Shown: positions 26,509 through 36,191, numbered from the stretch's first letter. The stretch: 58,866 bases of DNA from Nitrospirota bacterium (GCA_016219645.1 JACRLR010000044.1:1-58866), one strand, 5' to 3'. Notes: generated by a model not told the origin, from the sequence alone. A program made the numbers and translations.

Positions 26509-26982
26509 ATGAATAGATTGATGAGTGCCGCTGTGCTGTTTGCCGCTCTGATAGTATCTCAGCCTGTTTGGGCGCATACCGACGAGTCTCTGGATGCGAT
26601 GCCGGCGCCACATGGTGGACAAGTCCGTGCGGCAGGCCCGTATCATTTGGAGCTTGTTGCCAAGGATGGAGAGCTCGTACTGCATGTAACTGATCATGCG
26701 AATAATGAGATAAACACCACCGGCGCAGAAGGTACGGCAAACATTCAACAGGGTAAAGCTGGCAGCAAGACAAAAGTCAAACTGGAACCGTCACAGACCA
26801 ACACATTGGCTGGTAGCGGCGAGTTTCAAGTCAATCCTGAGACCGTGATCGTGGTATTTGTTAAAATGCCGGAAGAGGAGGCCTATGCCGCTCGGTTTAC
26901 CCCGCTCAAACCAAAGTCTGTCGGGACGGGAAAGCAAACGGGGGGAGACCATGGCCATGGCGATCAGCATAAAGGGCATTGA
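26509..26982 (+). CDS. Small His-rich periplasmic protein, possible metal binder
   Basis: 157 residues behind a GAGGAGAGAG ribosome site. The signal peptide ends at PVWAH. The mature part opens with DAMPAPHGGQVRAAGPYHLE, a motif I associate with small proteins found near metal efflux systems. The tail is GGDHGHGDQHKGH. Metal binding is likely from composition. No efflux genes are adjacent, so the role is open. It is followed by a hemerythrin gene on the same strand. Confidence 0.72.
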   Translation: MNRLMSAAVLFAALIVSQPVWAHTDESLDAMPAPHGGQVRAAGPYHLELVAKDGELVLHVTDHANNEINTTGAEGTANIQQGKAGSKTKVKLEPSQTNTLAGSGEFQVNPETVIVVFVKMPEEEAYAARFTPLKPKSVGTGKQTGGDHGHGDQHKGH

Positions 26983-27099
26983 GCTGTAGAAGGTTGCGTC
27001 GTCAGGATCATGGGGAAGGATATTGTTTCTTGAGTCTGGATCATAGGCGCTCGTCCGTCTGCCTATAGGGTTGCCGTCGGCGTCGATGAAGGAGACATC

Positions 27100-27579
27100 A
27101 TGAGTGAAAGGGAAACAATCAGGGGGTTTTTTGAGCAGGATCATGACCGGTTGGACGAGTTGTTCAAGACCTTTCAGCAACTGAAGCGGTCTGACTTTAC
27201 GAAGGCTGAGCAAGCGTTCAAAGAATTTAAGGTCGGCTTGCAGCGCCATATCGTGTGGGAAGAGGATCTGCTCTTTCCTCTCTGGGAAAAGAAAACCGGC
27301 ATGTCCGATAGCGGGCCGACGCCCGCTATGCGGAACGAGCATCGCCAGATCGGGCAACAGCTTGAAGCCATTCACCGCAAGGTGGAAACCCAGAATGTGG
27401 ATAGCGATCAAGAAGAGCAGGGTCTGTTGAACCTGCTCGGCTCCCATAATAGGAAGGAAGAGCGTGCGCTCTATCCCGCCATCGATCAGGTTGCCAGTGC
27501 GGAAGAGCGAGAAGGAGTGTTCCTCAACTTGACCAATATCCCAGAAGAGCGTTACAAACTCTGTTGTGGAGAGCACTGA
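27100..27579 (+). CDS. Hemerythrin-domain protein
   Basis: 159 residues behind GAAGGAG. A four-helix HHE-type domain with likely di-iron ligands: H15 (EQDHDRL), H50/E54 (RHIVWEE), H81 (RNEHRQI), H116 and E120 (GSHNRKEE). Such proteins bind O2 or sense oxygen, nitric oxide or iron in the cytoplasm. There is no signal peptide. The C-terminus ends in KLCCGEH with a Cys pair. It is single-domain, so a sensory output would need a partner; the neighbours give no strong hint. Confidence 0.88.
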   Translation: MSERETIRGFFEQDHDRLDELFKTFQQLKRSDFTKAEQAFKEFKVGLQRHIVWEEDLLFPLWEKKTGMSDSGPTPAMRNEHRQIGQQLEAIHRKVETQNVDSDQEEQGLLNLLGSHNRKEERALYPAIDQVASAEEREGVFLNLTNIPEERYKLCCGEH

Positions 27580-27649
27580 CTGGTATAGCTAAAACACGCG
27601 ATGTGGTGACTGGTGTCTATGGTCCGTCTTACACACAGAGGAGGGTGTT

Positions 27650-28285
27650 ATGTCGAGAATTAAGGAACTCAGAGCCTCGTTCGACAAGAAGTTGGATGCC
27701 TTGGAGCACCAGGCGTTGGCATTTGAGGCACAACTGACCCAAACGAAAGATGAGGCAATGCAGCGACTGGAGCAGCGTAAGCAACAACTTCAAGATTTGC
27801 TTACGCAGGTCCAGACTGATGTGCAGCAGTCGAAGGAGATGGCAGAGCAAGCGAAGACTGAAGTGCGGGCCAAGCTCGAACATCTTCAAGTGCAATTAGC
27901 TCTCGGTAAAGCTGATGCGCGCGACTCGTTTGAGGAGCAAAGAACGAAGATTCTTAAAGCCCTGACCGAGTTTGAGTCCGTAGCGGACCAGAAACTAAAG
28001 GGGGCCGCGTTTGAATCGGGCAGGGTCTGGGAGGATCTGGTCGGGCGGGCGAGCACGCTCGAAGCCGAACTTGAAGCACTCAAGGGCCGGTTTGAAACTG
28101 AGAAAACCAAGCAGCAAGTCACGCTGGAATCAAAGAAACAGGAGCTACTCACCGAATTGGTGTCGTTCAAGGACCGGCTCAAGGCCAAACGCGCATCCAT
28201 GCAGGCCAAGACCGATGTATTTGAGACCGACTTGCGCGAGGGACTGGACCAGATTAAGACGGGGTTTAGGAAATTGTTCGAATAG
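27650..28285 (+). CDS. Long coiled-coil protein of unknown function
   Basis: 211 residues behind AGAGGAGG. Almost entirely heptad-rich, high in Glu, Gln and Lys (for example TKDEAMQRLEQRKQQLQDLL), with no signal peptide and no membrane helix. It ends in KTGFRKLFE. I do not recognise the family beyond a generic coiled coil. It may be a structural or scaffolding protein and lies 70 bases after the hemerythrin gene. Confidence 0.75.
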   Translation: MSRIKELRASFDKKLDALEHQALAFEAQLTQTKDEAMQRLEQRKQQLQDLLTQVQTDVQQSKEMAEQAKTEVRAKLEHLQVQLALGKADARDSFEEQRTKILKALTEFESVADQKLKGAAFESGRVWEDLVGRASTLEAELEALKGRFETEKTKQQVTLESKKQELLTELVSFKDRLKAKRASMQAKTDVFETDLREGLDQIKTGFRKLFE

Positions 28286-28588
28286 AGGAAAGGGGGGGAG
28301 TGGCCAGGCGCCCTTTTTTGCTCGCGGTGCTGTGCAGGGTGAAACTGTACTCGTTCGATGCGCGCAGGAAAGGGCAGCCTCGGCTACTCCCTTAACGAGA
28401 GGTGAAGAGGAATGCAAGGTACTCGCCCGGGCTCATGGCACGTCTCGGGGAATCGATGGCGAGGCAATCGAGGGGTAGGGTGAGTCAAAAATGTTCCCAG
28501 TGGCCAGTTTTTCAGATCGGCGGTCTGGCCGGACCCGGCGAATCGTAAACCGACAGGTCGTCGTACGTTCATTGCCTAAGTCCCAATC
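28286..28588. other. Intergenic, nothing recognised
   Basis: About 300 bases without a supported gene. A G-rich stretch followed by GCGCCCTTTTTTG near 28307-28320 could weakly terminate the coiled-coil gene transcript. I see no other structure. Confidence 0.35.
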
Positions 28589-29770
28589 ATGCCGTTAATT
28601 CCTGAGCCGCTACAACACCGTCTCATTCAGCTTCGCCGCGTGCTCCACGAGTATCCGGAACTGAGTGGGCAGGAAGCGAACACCGCCGCCGTGATCTGCA
28701 AGTTCCTCGATGGGCTGGACATCAAGTATCGGGCTAATGTCGGGGGCTACGGAGTCATTGCTGATATTCCGGGATGCGCCGGTGTTCCCCACGTCGTCTT
28801 GCGCGCTGATACCGACGCGCTGCCGATTCAAGAAGACACAGGCTTGGAATTCGCATCGGTCCATGCCGGCGTTATGCATGCCTGCGGTCATGATGGACAC
28901 ACCACGATGTTGTTGGGTGCCGCGGCGCTCCTGTCCGAGGAGAAAGACCTGCCAGCTCCTGTTCGATTGATTTTTCAGCCGGCAGAGGAAAAAGGGACCG
29001 GGGCGTTAGCCATGATTGAGGCAGGAGCGCTGGAGGGAGCCGGGATGATTTTCGGCGGCCATCTCGACCGCCACTATCACCCGGGGACCATCGTCGTGGC
29101 CGAGGGTCCGGTCAATGCGTCGTCGGATAATTTTACGATTGAGATTATCGGACAGGGCGCACATGGAGCCCGCCCCCATGAAAGTATCGACGCCGTCGTG
29201 GTCGGAAGTCTCATGATCATGGCGCTGCAAACGATCGTCTCGCGCGAAGTCGATCCGGCCCGCCCGTCGGTCGTCTCCGTGGGTCAGTTCCATGCTGGGA
29301 CTGCGCCGAATGTCATTGCAGGACAGGCCAGGCTGGAAGGGACGGTTCGTGCTCAGGATCCTGCTGTCCGGCAGCAACTCCTCGCCTCTGTCCGCCGCAT
29401 TGCCGAATCGATCGCCCAACTACACGGCGCCAAAATCCAGATCACTGTGAACGAAGGTACGCCGCCACTGATCAATATGCCGGAGATGGCAGGTCTGGCA
29501 CGCCGTGCAGCCGTCGCGGCGGTGGGGGAGGCTAATGTATTGCCGCTCAAGACGGCTAACATGGGGGCGGAGGATTTCAGCTACTACATGGAACGCATTC
29601 CGGGCGCCTATGTCCGGTTCGGGAGTCAGGTTCCGGGCAAGGAAGGATTTCCGGCGCACTCCAACAAATTTGATTTCGACGAAGGAGCTTTGGCCGTAGG
29701 CGCAGCCTATTACCAGGCGATTGCCAAGATAGCCGGCCAGCGACTCAGTGAGCAAACGAGCCGTTCCTGA
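28589..29770 (+). CDS. M20-family amidohydrolase (N-acyl amino acid or hippurate hydrolase type)
   Basis: 393 residues. Removes an acyl group from N-acyl amino acids or related amides using a bi-metal centre. Motifs: RADTDALPI (D74), MHACGHDGH (C99, H101), PAEEKGTG, GGHLDRHY, and a C-terminal AHSNKFDFDE. The dimerisation (lid) domain is in the middle (ASSDNFTIEIIGQGAHGARP). Length is normal for the M20D group. The metal ligand Cys99 is typical of IAA-Leu and hippurate hydrolases. Substrate cannot be deduced. The next gene overlaps or abuts its 3' end. Confidence 0.92.
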   Translation: MPLIPEPLQHRLIQLRRVLHEYPELSGQEANTAAVICKFLDGLDIKYRANVGGYGVIADIPGCAGVPHVVLRADTDALPIQEDTGLEFASVHAGVMHACGHDGHTTMLLGAAALLSEEKDLPAPVRLIFQPAEEKGTGALAMIEAGALEGAGMIFGGHLDRHYHPGTIVVAEGPVNASSDNFTIEIIGQGAHGARPHESIDAVVVGSLMIMALQTIVSREVDPARPSVVSVGQFHAGTAPNVIAGQARLEGTVRAQDPAVRQQLLASVRRIAESIAQLHGAKIQITVNEGTPPLINMPEMAGLARRAAVAAVGEANVLPLKTANMGAEDFSYYMERIPGAYVRFGSQVPGKEGFPAHSNKFDFDEGALAVGAAYYQAIAKIAGQRLSEQTSRS

Positions 29771-29789
29771 CCACTCGCAGAGGGCTGTC

Positions 29790-31442
29790 ATGATCCGGAT
29801 CAGAGAAGCCCGCGAAGAAGATGTCGGCCAGATCCGCGAGGTCTTTCTTGCTGTCTACGGGGCCGACTATCCCCATCATGAGGTCTACGACGAACTCTGG
29901 TTGAAGCGTTCGGTTTTCACCGACGATGCGCTGATTCTCGTCGCAGAAGAGACCGACACAGGCCGGGTGATCGGCACAGCCTCTGTGCTGTTTGACTTCG
30001 GGGCCCATTCCGATCTCGTCGGAGAATTCGGCCGCCTCGCTGTCCATCCGGACTATCGCCGGTTGCAAGTTGGCAAGCTGCTCATGGACAAGCGGCTCGA
30101 AGCCATTCACAACCGCTTGCACGTCGGCCTGGTTGTCGCGCGCACCGTGCATCCCTATGCCCAGCAGATCAGTCTCGCCCAAGGGTTCATTCCCACCGGC
30201 TTTCTGCCGCTGAAACATTTTTTCCGCCACCGCGAGAGCTTTGCGTTGCTGGCCCGGTATTTCGGGGACGCACTGGCCCTGCGCCGCAACAATCCCAGGA
30301 TCATTCCTGAGGCCTATGCCTTAGCCAATCTCGTGATGAGCCAGCCGCCGCTTACGCCGGACTTTATCGTCGACGAGGATTCCGCGTCGTACCCCACCGA
30401 GGGGGACTACACCATTGAACAGCTGCAGGCCGAAGGCTATCCGGCCCTGCTTCGCATCGAACGGGGACGGGTACGCAACCGGGAAATCTTCGGTCCCATG
30501 CGGCTGGATTATGGATTCTTCAAACTCCATGCGCGGCAAACCACTTACTTTCTGGCCCGGTCAGGCGGCAACATCGTCGGGGCTGTCGGTTACACGATGG
30601 ATCCGGTCGAGCACACCGTCCGCGTGTTCGAGTTGATCGCCCTGGCCGACAACGTTGTGCGGTTTCTCCTCTCCGAACTGGAACGGAAGTGTCGGGAGGA
30701 AATGGGAAGTGAATACGTCGAGATCGACGTCAGCGCCTATGCGCCCCGAATGCAGCGTACCCTATTGGAGCTGAACTTTCTTCCGGTCGCTTATGTGCCG
30801 GCCATGGTCTTCGATCAAGTGGAGCGGTTGGACATCATCAAGATGGTGCGGCTGAACAAACTGCAAGATCTAGGGCCGCTCGCGCTGACGGAACAGGTGA
30901 AGGCCGTCGCCGACGTCGTGATGCGGGGATTTTCCAGCTGCGTCATTGCGCCGCGAATGGCGCAAGCGATTAAGGAGATCCCGTTATTTCTGGGGATGAA
31001 CAGCGAGCAGGCCACCAAACTTGCCGGGGTCTGTACAGTACGAGAGGTGCGGGCAGGCGAGCGCCTCTTCGCGCAGCACGATCCCGCAGATCGTCTTTAC
31101 ATCCTATTACAGGGGCAGGTGGCCATCAATTGCGGAACCCCTCCTATCACCATCGGTACCGTTCACATGGGGGAATCGTGTGGCGAAGTCTCACTCCTCT
31201 CAGCCAGGCCCCATTCCGCCACAGCCACGGCCGAATGTCACCTGGAGGTGGCCGAGCTGCTCAAACTTGATCTGGCGGATCTCATCCGTCGACGTCCGGA
31301 CATCGGCGTCATCATCTACCGTAACCTGGCTGAGGGCCTGGGCGATAAGCTCCTACGATCGAGCCAGGTACTGCGAGGCCAAGGGCTGGCTGAGACGGAA
31401 GTGTTCCATCTGGCATCGGAAGCTGTCCCAGGAGGGGAATAG
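29790..31442 (+). CDS. GNAT acetyltransferase fused to a cyclic-nucleotide-binding-like domain
   Basis: About 550 residues from ATG 29790; an upstream frame start at 29748 would overlap the previous gene. An N-terminal GNAT domain (~1-140) has the acetyl-CoA loop YRRLQVGKLLMDK. A second, more divergent GNAT-like section spans ~210-360. A C-terminal cNMP-binding fold (~405-520) has RAGERLFAQHDPADRLYILLQG and GESCGEVSLLSARPHSAT. In the phosphate-binding cassette the usual PRSA is PHSA, so the Arg that contacts the cyclic phosphate is missing and ligand binding is doubtful. Mycobacterial Pat joins similar domains in the opposite order. Possibly a regulated protein or small-molecule acetyltransferase. 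Confidence 0.82.
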   Translation: MIRIREAREEDVGQIREVFLAVYGADYPHHEVYDELWLKRSVFTDDALILVAEETDTGRVIGTASVLFDFGAHSDLVGEFGRLAVHPDYRRLQVGKLLMDKRLEAIHNRLHVGLVVARTVHPYAQQISLAQGFIPTGFLPLKHFFRHRESFALLARYFGDALALRRNNPRIIPEAYALANLVMSQPPLTPDFIVDEDSASYPTEGDYTIEQLQAEGYPALLRIERGRVRNREIFGPMRLDYGFFKLHARQTTYFLARSGGNIVGAVGYTMDPVEHTVRVFELIALADNVVRFLLSELERKCREEMGSEYVEIDVSAYAPRMQRTLLELNFLPVAYVPAMVFDQVERLDIIKMVRLNKLQDLGPLALTEQVKAVADVVMRGFSSCVIAPRMAQAIKEIPLFLGMNSEQATKLAGVCTVREVRAGERLFAQHDPADRLYILLQGQVAINCGTPPITIGTVHMGESCGEVSLLSARPHSATATAECHLEVAELLKLDLADLIRRRPDIGVIIYRNLAEGLGDKLLRSSQVLRGQGLAETEVFHLASEAVPGGE

Positions 31443-31741
31443 GAGTCTTTCAACGCGCATCTCTCCTTTCGTCATTCACGACGCGCTACCGATCTCACGA
31501 TATACCGGATCGGTTTCGCCATCGGCTTCTGCTTCTCCACTACGCGCCCTCAGTCACTTCATTCCCTGTTCCCGATCACCCGAGCTTGGTTGTCGGCTGG
31601 GGGCTTCGAGCGCGGGTTAGGGTATGTAGGGAGGGTGGCGGGGAATGTCGCCGGACATGCGATAGGCGCCAGCGACGTGCGCAATCGAAGACTCGTGACG
31701 AGCGTTTCCTCGCCCGCGATCCTATGTGGCCCTCTCGTTGA
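31443..31741. other. Intergenic, nothing recognised
   Basis: About 300 bases between convergent genes. I see no gene, clear hairpin or repeat. Confidence 0.4.
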
Positions 31742-31981
31742 TCAACGTCGAGTGCCGTGGATCACGAATTCTCTGGAGTGATTCGGCAACTGGATCATGT
31801 AGCGACCTCCTGTGTCGCGAGTCACCCGTACTTGCCCCTCCCGGCTCAGCCGATCGACTTCAAGAAACACCTGGCCCCAGGATAGGTCGGAAAGACTCCT
31901 TGTCAAGGTATCCAGATCACACCCGTGTGTGCGTTGGACTTGGCCGAGAATACGATCAGTGACCGGTGTATTAGAAACCAT
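31742..31981 (-). CDS. Small winged-helix-like protein
   Basis: Start ATG 31981 follows GGGAGGATC and is preferred over a longer frame. About 79 residues (MVSNTPVTDRILGQVQ...). The pattern of three helices then a short beta hairpin (TDRILGQV, LSWGQVFLEVDRLSREGQVR, VTRDTGGRYMIQL) suits a winged-helix fold. I recall similar small proteins from other Nitrospira but cannot give a function. Isolated, with long non-coding flanks. Confidence 0.6.
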   Translation of the reverse strand: MVSNTPVTDRILGQVQRTHGCDLDTLTRSLSDLSWGQVFLEVDRLSREGQVRVTRDTGGRYMIQLPNHSREFVIHGTRR

Positions 31982-32429
31982 GATCAGATCCTCCCTTGAG
32001 GTTCGGACATTCACTGCCATCTTCGATGCAATCCCTTTCCGAGTGTGGCTTTAAGCGCAAACGTAGCCAGCAAAAATGAGGGAGCTTCATCAGCCTGAAT
32101 GAGATTCGGCATAACCAAGGAGGAGGCAGGCGGCTCAAGGGTCTGGGCCAAGAGGAGAAGGGGCGCTGGACTACTGACAGTCACCATGGGGATCCTCGTT
32201 CCGAAGGATCCGCCTGCTGGCGGTGATGCACAAGGCAAAGAACCCGGCGTACGGGTGAAGGGGAACTGCGGCAAGGTCCAGCGCGCGGGATGACGGAGAG
32301 AAGCGTGCGGAGATAGCGCAGCCACCGTCACTATGACGTCAGTAGCATATGCTACGCCGATGTGAAGATGTGGTCAACAGGTGCGGAAGTGTTGACAGAA
32401 GCCAGGTTGCAGTAATCATCCGATCAGTA

Positions 32430-32620
32430 TCATCGTGAGCTCTGGCAACCAGGGTAGTATTCCACACCGAGACAGATGGACAAAGCCACGATGGAGACTG
32501 CCAGATCTTCATCGAGACACGTTTTCGAGGCGAAAATCGCGGCCGACACGGCAGAAGGCATGCCGGCAATGAGAACCACTACCACAGGCTCAATCCCAGC
32601 AAAGGCCCAGTGTGACCAAT
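32430..32620 (-). pseudogene. Remnant of an AEC-type permease C-terminus
   Basis: Within an otherwise gene-free stretch (31982-32738), the minus strand reads WAFAGIEPVVVVLIAGMPSA then VSAAIFASKTCLDEDLAVSI and IVALSI. This matches the MPSA...A...LDEDLA...S pattern near the end of auxin-efflux-carrier-family transporters. A stop codon precedes it in frame and the terminal strand is out of frame, so only a decayed fragment of ~60 codons remains. The rest of 31982-32738 holds no gene I can support. Confidence 0.45.
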
Positions 32621-32738
32621 AGGGCTAGCGTTCCAACTTCATGCTGCCTCGTCAAGCCTCCTGTGCCCCCTGTAGCCCATTTATGTCTGTTGCGACCATC
32701 GTGCCGTGATTGTATGATTGCGCGAGGGAGATGTGAAA

Positions 32739-33467
32739 ATGGAGTCAGTGACGCGCATCAAGACCAAGGAGCCGACCTCCTATCAGCTCACGGCCATCAC
32801 TCAGGACACCCACGACACCAAAACATTCTGCTTTGGCCTGCCTGCTGCTGCGACGTTAGATATGATGCCAGGCGATTATCTGTATGTCCACGCCACCATC
32901 AACGGGAAATCGGTGAAGCGGCCTTACACGCCGTCGTCAATGCCTGGGGCCACGGGCTACTTCGACTTGACCGTGAAGCGCTATGAAGCCGGCTCGATTT
33001 CGAAGTATCTCCATGAGCAGAAGGTCGGGAACTCCGTGTTGATGAGCGGACCGAACCAGGGAGGCCATTGGGTCGATGGCATGGCGAAGAAGGTGGGGTT
33101 CGTGGCAGGCGGTACCGGGATCACGCCGATGATCTCGATCATTCGCTGGATTCTCGCGCAACACCAGGGTGCTGAGTTGTTCCTGGTTTTCGCCAACAAG
33201 ACCGAAGCAGACATTATTTTCCGTCAGGAGTGGGATCGGAATGTGCGAGAACATGGCAATTTCCACTGCTACCACGTTCTCGAACAGCCACCCATGGGTT
33301 GGTCGCAAGGTGTTGGGCGGATCACTGACGACGTCCTAGGCAAGCATCTTCCTCCTCCCGATTCCGAGACGGTGATCTTTCTCTGCGGCCCACCTCCGAT
33401 GGTCGATCATCTGGAAGCCTCCCTCAAAGGGCTAGGCTATCCAGAGCAGGCCATCATCTTGCCGTAA
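32739..33467 (+). CDS. FAD/NAD(P)H oxidoreductase, cytochrome b5 reductase-like
   Basis: Start ATG 32739 with AGGGAG upstream. About 242 residues. The FAD-binding barrel has KRPYTPSSMPG; the NAD(P) domain has GFVAGGTGITPMISIIRWIL, and the C-terminal FLCGPPPMVDHL motif is present. This is the ferredoxin-NADP reductase / cytochrome b5 reductase superfamily. It has no fused ferredoxin or heme domain, so its electron partner is encoded elsewhere. Nothing adjacent identifies the partner. Confidence 0.9.
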   Translation: MESVTRIKTKEPTSYQLTAITQDTHDTKTFCFGLPAAATLDMMPGDYLYVHATINGKSVKRPYTPSSMPGATGYFDLTVKRYEAGSISKYLHEQKVGNSVLMSGPNQGGHWVDGMAKKVGFVAGGTGITPMISIIRWILAQHQGAELFLVFANKTEADIIFRQEWDRNVREHGNFHCYHVLEQPPMGWSQGVGRITDDVLGKHLPPPDSETVIFLCGPPPMVDHLEASLKGLGYPEQAIILP

Positions 33468-33593
33468 ATTCGTTCGCGGCAGCCCTGTTCTTGTGCTGGG
33501 GGGATTCAGATAATCCACAGTAGATTCCTTCGTTGATACACCGGCTTGTTGTGGGAGCCCACCATCTCTTTTCATCGAGATTTCACACCGCGC

Positions 33594-34631
33594 TCATGAG
33601 ATTGGCTTAGGTGTTTGGGTCGTTGTTGGCAGAGCAAGGTCAAAACGGTAGCCGACAGACGGCATCAGGACCTTTTGTAAGGTACGATTGACCCACCCGT
33701 GAAAGGGAACGATTTCATAGGACTGTATTTCTAGACAGCCCTTGCCGGTCTGTACGAGGAGTCTCCCTGATTTCTTAGCCATGATTTGTCCGGGCATTCC
33801 CCCTAACGCAGCTCCCTCTTGAGGGTACGCCTCGTAAATCTTGATCGTTCTACCGTTGAGAGAGGCAGTCAGAGGTTCGTAAGGTTGCAGCGCACGCAAT
33901 AGGTTGAAGATCTGCCTGGCAGACCCGTTCCAATCGGCCATGGTATCGGCCGCTTTCTTCTTTCCAAAATAGGTGCGGTCTGCGATATTTTGGGGCTTGC
34001 GATCGACGGTTCCCTGCGCGATGGCATTGACCACGTTTGCCAGCAGGGTTGCTGCTGCGTGATGCTGCCGCTGCGACAATTGCCCAATGTTCTCGGTCTC
34101 CCCGACAATCAGCTCGTGTTGGGCGATAATATCCCCCGCATCGATCCCTTCCGTCATGATATGAACGGTCACTCCTGCAACTGGCTCCCCATTCTTGAGC
34201 ATCCAAAATTCGGGCTGTGGCCCTGCATAACGAGGAAGGAGTGAAGGGTGGCAATTGATGACGCCGAATCGAGGAGTGCGGAGAATGGCCGTCTTCAATA
34301 TCTGGGGGAATACACAGACCACGATCAGATCGATGTTTAAACTCTTCACATATTCGACAAACTGTGGCGCATTGATGTTGGGACAGGGCATGCGCTTGAT
34401 CTTCTCTTTTTCAAGCCATGTCCACGTATCGAACTTCGGTTGAATTGCCCGGACGGGTTTGGGTAGGGCGAAGATCGTTCTGGCGATGGTCCTGACTGTC
34501 TGAGAACCGTGGCTATACCCCTCGCCCCGTTCCCACGTGGTGCGCACCCAGGCGACAATCTCATGCCCATACGCTTTCGCCTGTGGTCCAAAGTCCCAGT
34601 CGGCAATATGCGAGAGGACTAAGAGCCGCAT
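33594..34631 (-). CDS. Formyltransferase-family protein (Fmt-like)
   Basis: Start chosen at ATG 34631 (MRLLVLSHIADWDFGPQ), giving 345 residues. The formyl-tetrahydrofolate transfer core has N and H in INCHPSLLPRYAGPQP and Asp in EGIDAGDII, matching the Asn-His-Asp triad of the family. A C-terminal OB-like domain similar to Fmt follows (DWNGSARQIFNLLRALQPYE). The N-terminus differs from the usual Fmt GTP-like opening and is followed by an atypical segment (WERGEGYSHGSQTVRTIART). It may act on an amino sugar or another amine rather than Met-tRNA. A separate canonical Fmt elsewhere in the genome would support that. Confidence 0.8.
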   Translation of the reverse strand: MRLLVLSHIADWDFGPQAKAYGHEIVAWVRTTWERGEGYSHGSQTVRTIARTIFALPKPVRAIQPKFDTWTWLEKEKIKRMPCPNINAPQFVEYVKSLNIDLIVVCVFPQILKTAILRTPRFGVINCHPSLLPRYAGPQPEFWMLKNGEPVAGVTVHIMTEGIDAGDIIAQHELIVGETENIGQLSQRQHHAAATLLANVVNAIAQGTVDRKPQNIADRTYFGKKKAADTMADWNGSARQIFNLLRALQPYEPLTASLNGRTIKIYEAYPQEGAALGGMPGQIMAKKSGRLLVQTGKGCLEIQSYEIVPFHGWVNRTLQKVLMPSVGYRFDLALPTTTQTPKPIS

Positions 34632-34948
34632 GGTAGATACGTTAGAGATTGTGATCGTGATCAATAGCCGGGATCATGGCTCGACCTTGTCGTGCGGCTT
34701 CTCGGAAAGAGGGCAAAGATTAAAAGTCAGCACGAGCAGGGAGGGTTACTCCTTTGCTTCAGGCTGCTTCCGGAACTGTAGCATGGGAGAAAGAACCCTG
34801 TCATTCGTTAGGGTGGAAGGTATCTGTTCTGGGGCAAGGGAAGTCGGCAACCTGTTGATTTCAAGAGCGGGCGCCAAAGGTAGACGCAGCGCGGTTTATC
34901 GATGTGTGGGACGTGATGCGATCAGGAATGGAGGTGATCCGGGAGTGG

Positions 34949-35584
34949 TTACTTGGGGGACTTCCGTGGGCGCGGCAGTTTGTCGGTTCCACTCGAGTCC
35001 AAGTCGATCTGCTTTAAGGCTTCGAGCTGATCCGTCAATTCCGCGATCCGTTTATCGCGAGTACGAATCTGCAGTTGAAGGTTGTGTACCGACGGGTCCA
35101 GGTTTTTGACACTTTCCGTGTTCGAGCTCTTGGCCGTTCCCACAGCCGCACGCGGCCGTTCTAGCCATGCCCGCACAGTCCCCTTCATCACCTCCAGTAA
35201 TGCTTCCGAGGGCCTGTCGTTGGAGGTGGGGTAGAGACTCCGACTGGCAAGAAACCGAATCCAGAGTGTGCTTGGGTCTGCAAATGGACCATTCGGCGCG
35301 ACGGCAATTGCCTGCCGGAAAGAGGTCGCAGCCTCCTGTCTATTCTGGAATAATAAGACCATGGCACGTGTAAAATACACCTGATCACAGGACTGCTGTT
35401 GCGCACAGGTGCTCAGCAATGTGTCCTGTTCTCGGCGTACGGCTTGCAAGATGGCTATGTCTGTGGCATCGGCATGAAACAATGGCGCAGGGGTTGGCGG
35501 CGATGGTGGAGGTGTACTGGCCACCATCGAACAGCCCCACAAAATCCCTGTCAGCAATAGCCCGGACCCATAGCGAAGCCACAT
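34949..35584 (-). CDS. TPR/coiled-coil lipoprotein of unknown function
   Basis: ATG 35584 gives ~211 residues. Lipobox LLTGILWGC, then a Pro-rich spacer (TPPPSPPTPAP). A helical TPR-like domain (ILQAVRREQDTLLSTCAQQQ, RQEAATSFRQAIAVAPNG) follows, then a C-terminal coiled coil (LQIRTRDKRIAELTDQLEAL) and a basic tail. The layout resembles QseG/YfhG-type outer-membrane lipoproteins that accompany two-component systems, but no kinase is adjacent, so this is only a structural likeness. Confidence 0.68.
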   Translation of the reverse strand: MWLRYGSGLLLTGILWGCSMVASTPPPSPPTPAPLFHADATDIAILQAVRREQDTLLSTCAQQQSCDQVYFTRAMVLLFQNRQEAATSFRQAIAVAPNGPFADPSTLWIRFLASRSLYPTSNDRPSEALLEVMKGTVRAWLERPRAAVGTAKSSNTESVKNLDPSVHNLQLQIRTRDKRIAELTDQLEALKQIDLDSSGTDKLPRPRKSPK

Positions 35585-35928
35585 CGTCTTCACCTGTATC
35601 AAGCCTTGGTCTCAGTGTCTTTGCTAAGAGAAGCATAGCATATGGTCTGGAATTTGCCGGATCGGAGGCAGGCCCTCCCATGAGAAATACCATAGCGAGA
35701 TCACTGGGATACAAAGGGGGAGGGCGCCAGTACTTTTAAAAGGCAGTGAAGCATGGCGTCACAGTCAGGCAGCCTGCGACCTTCACGAGTTCATTGGAAG
35801 ATCTGTTCCGAAGTCGGGGTATGGGCTCATGTTGACAGGCTGCGAAGCGCTCCACTACACTGCTTCCTTGCTCTGGGGACTAAAAGACGAATTCAATCAA
35901 TCAGGTATGCAGGGAGGCCCGTATCCGG
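35585..35928. other. Intergenic, nothing recognised
   Basis: About 345 bases between divergent genes, presumably holding promoters for both. I found no clear operator, hairpin or further gene. Confidence 0.4.
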
Positions 35929-36141
35929 ATGGCGAAAAACACGGCAGATGAATCGGACGAAACCAGACTGAAAAAGAAGATCGCAGCGAGAGGCGCTGAC
36001 CACAAAGGCTCTCAAGAGGGTGGAGGCCTTCGCTCCCTCAGGAAACGGCTGAAACGGACACAGCGGAAACGGCGTTCCCTGGCCCTGCGCAAGAAAAATT
36101 CTGCGAGTAAGAAAACGACCGCCCCCGAAGCCAAAAAGTAA
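35929..36141 (+). CDS. Small highly basic protein
   Basis: 70 residues, very rich in Lys and Arg (RSLRKRLKRTQRKRRSLALR), ending in KKTTAPEAKK. GGGAGG lies about 12 bases upstream. No known motif; the composition suggests nucleic-acid or ribosome association. It lies just before the HEAT-repeat gene on the same strand. Confidence 0.6.
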   Translation: MAKNTADESDETRLKKKIAARGADHKGSQEGGGLRSLRKRLKRTQRKRRSLALRKKNSASKKTTAPEAKK

Positions 36142-36191
36142 TGCCCCTGTCGGGACAATCGATTGGCGAGTGACGTATCCGGGTGATACAG

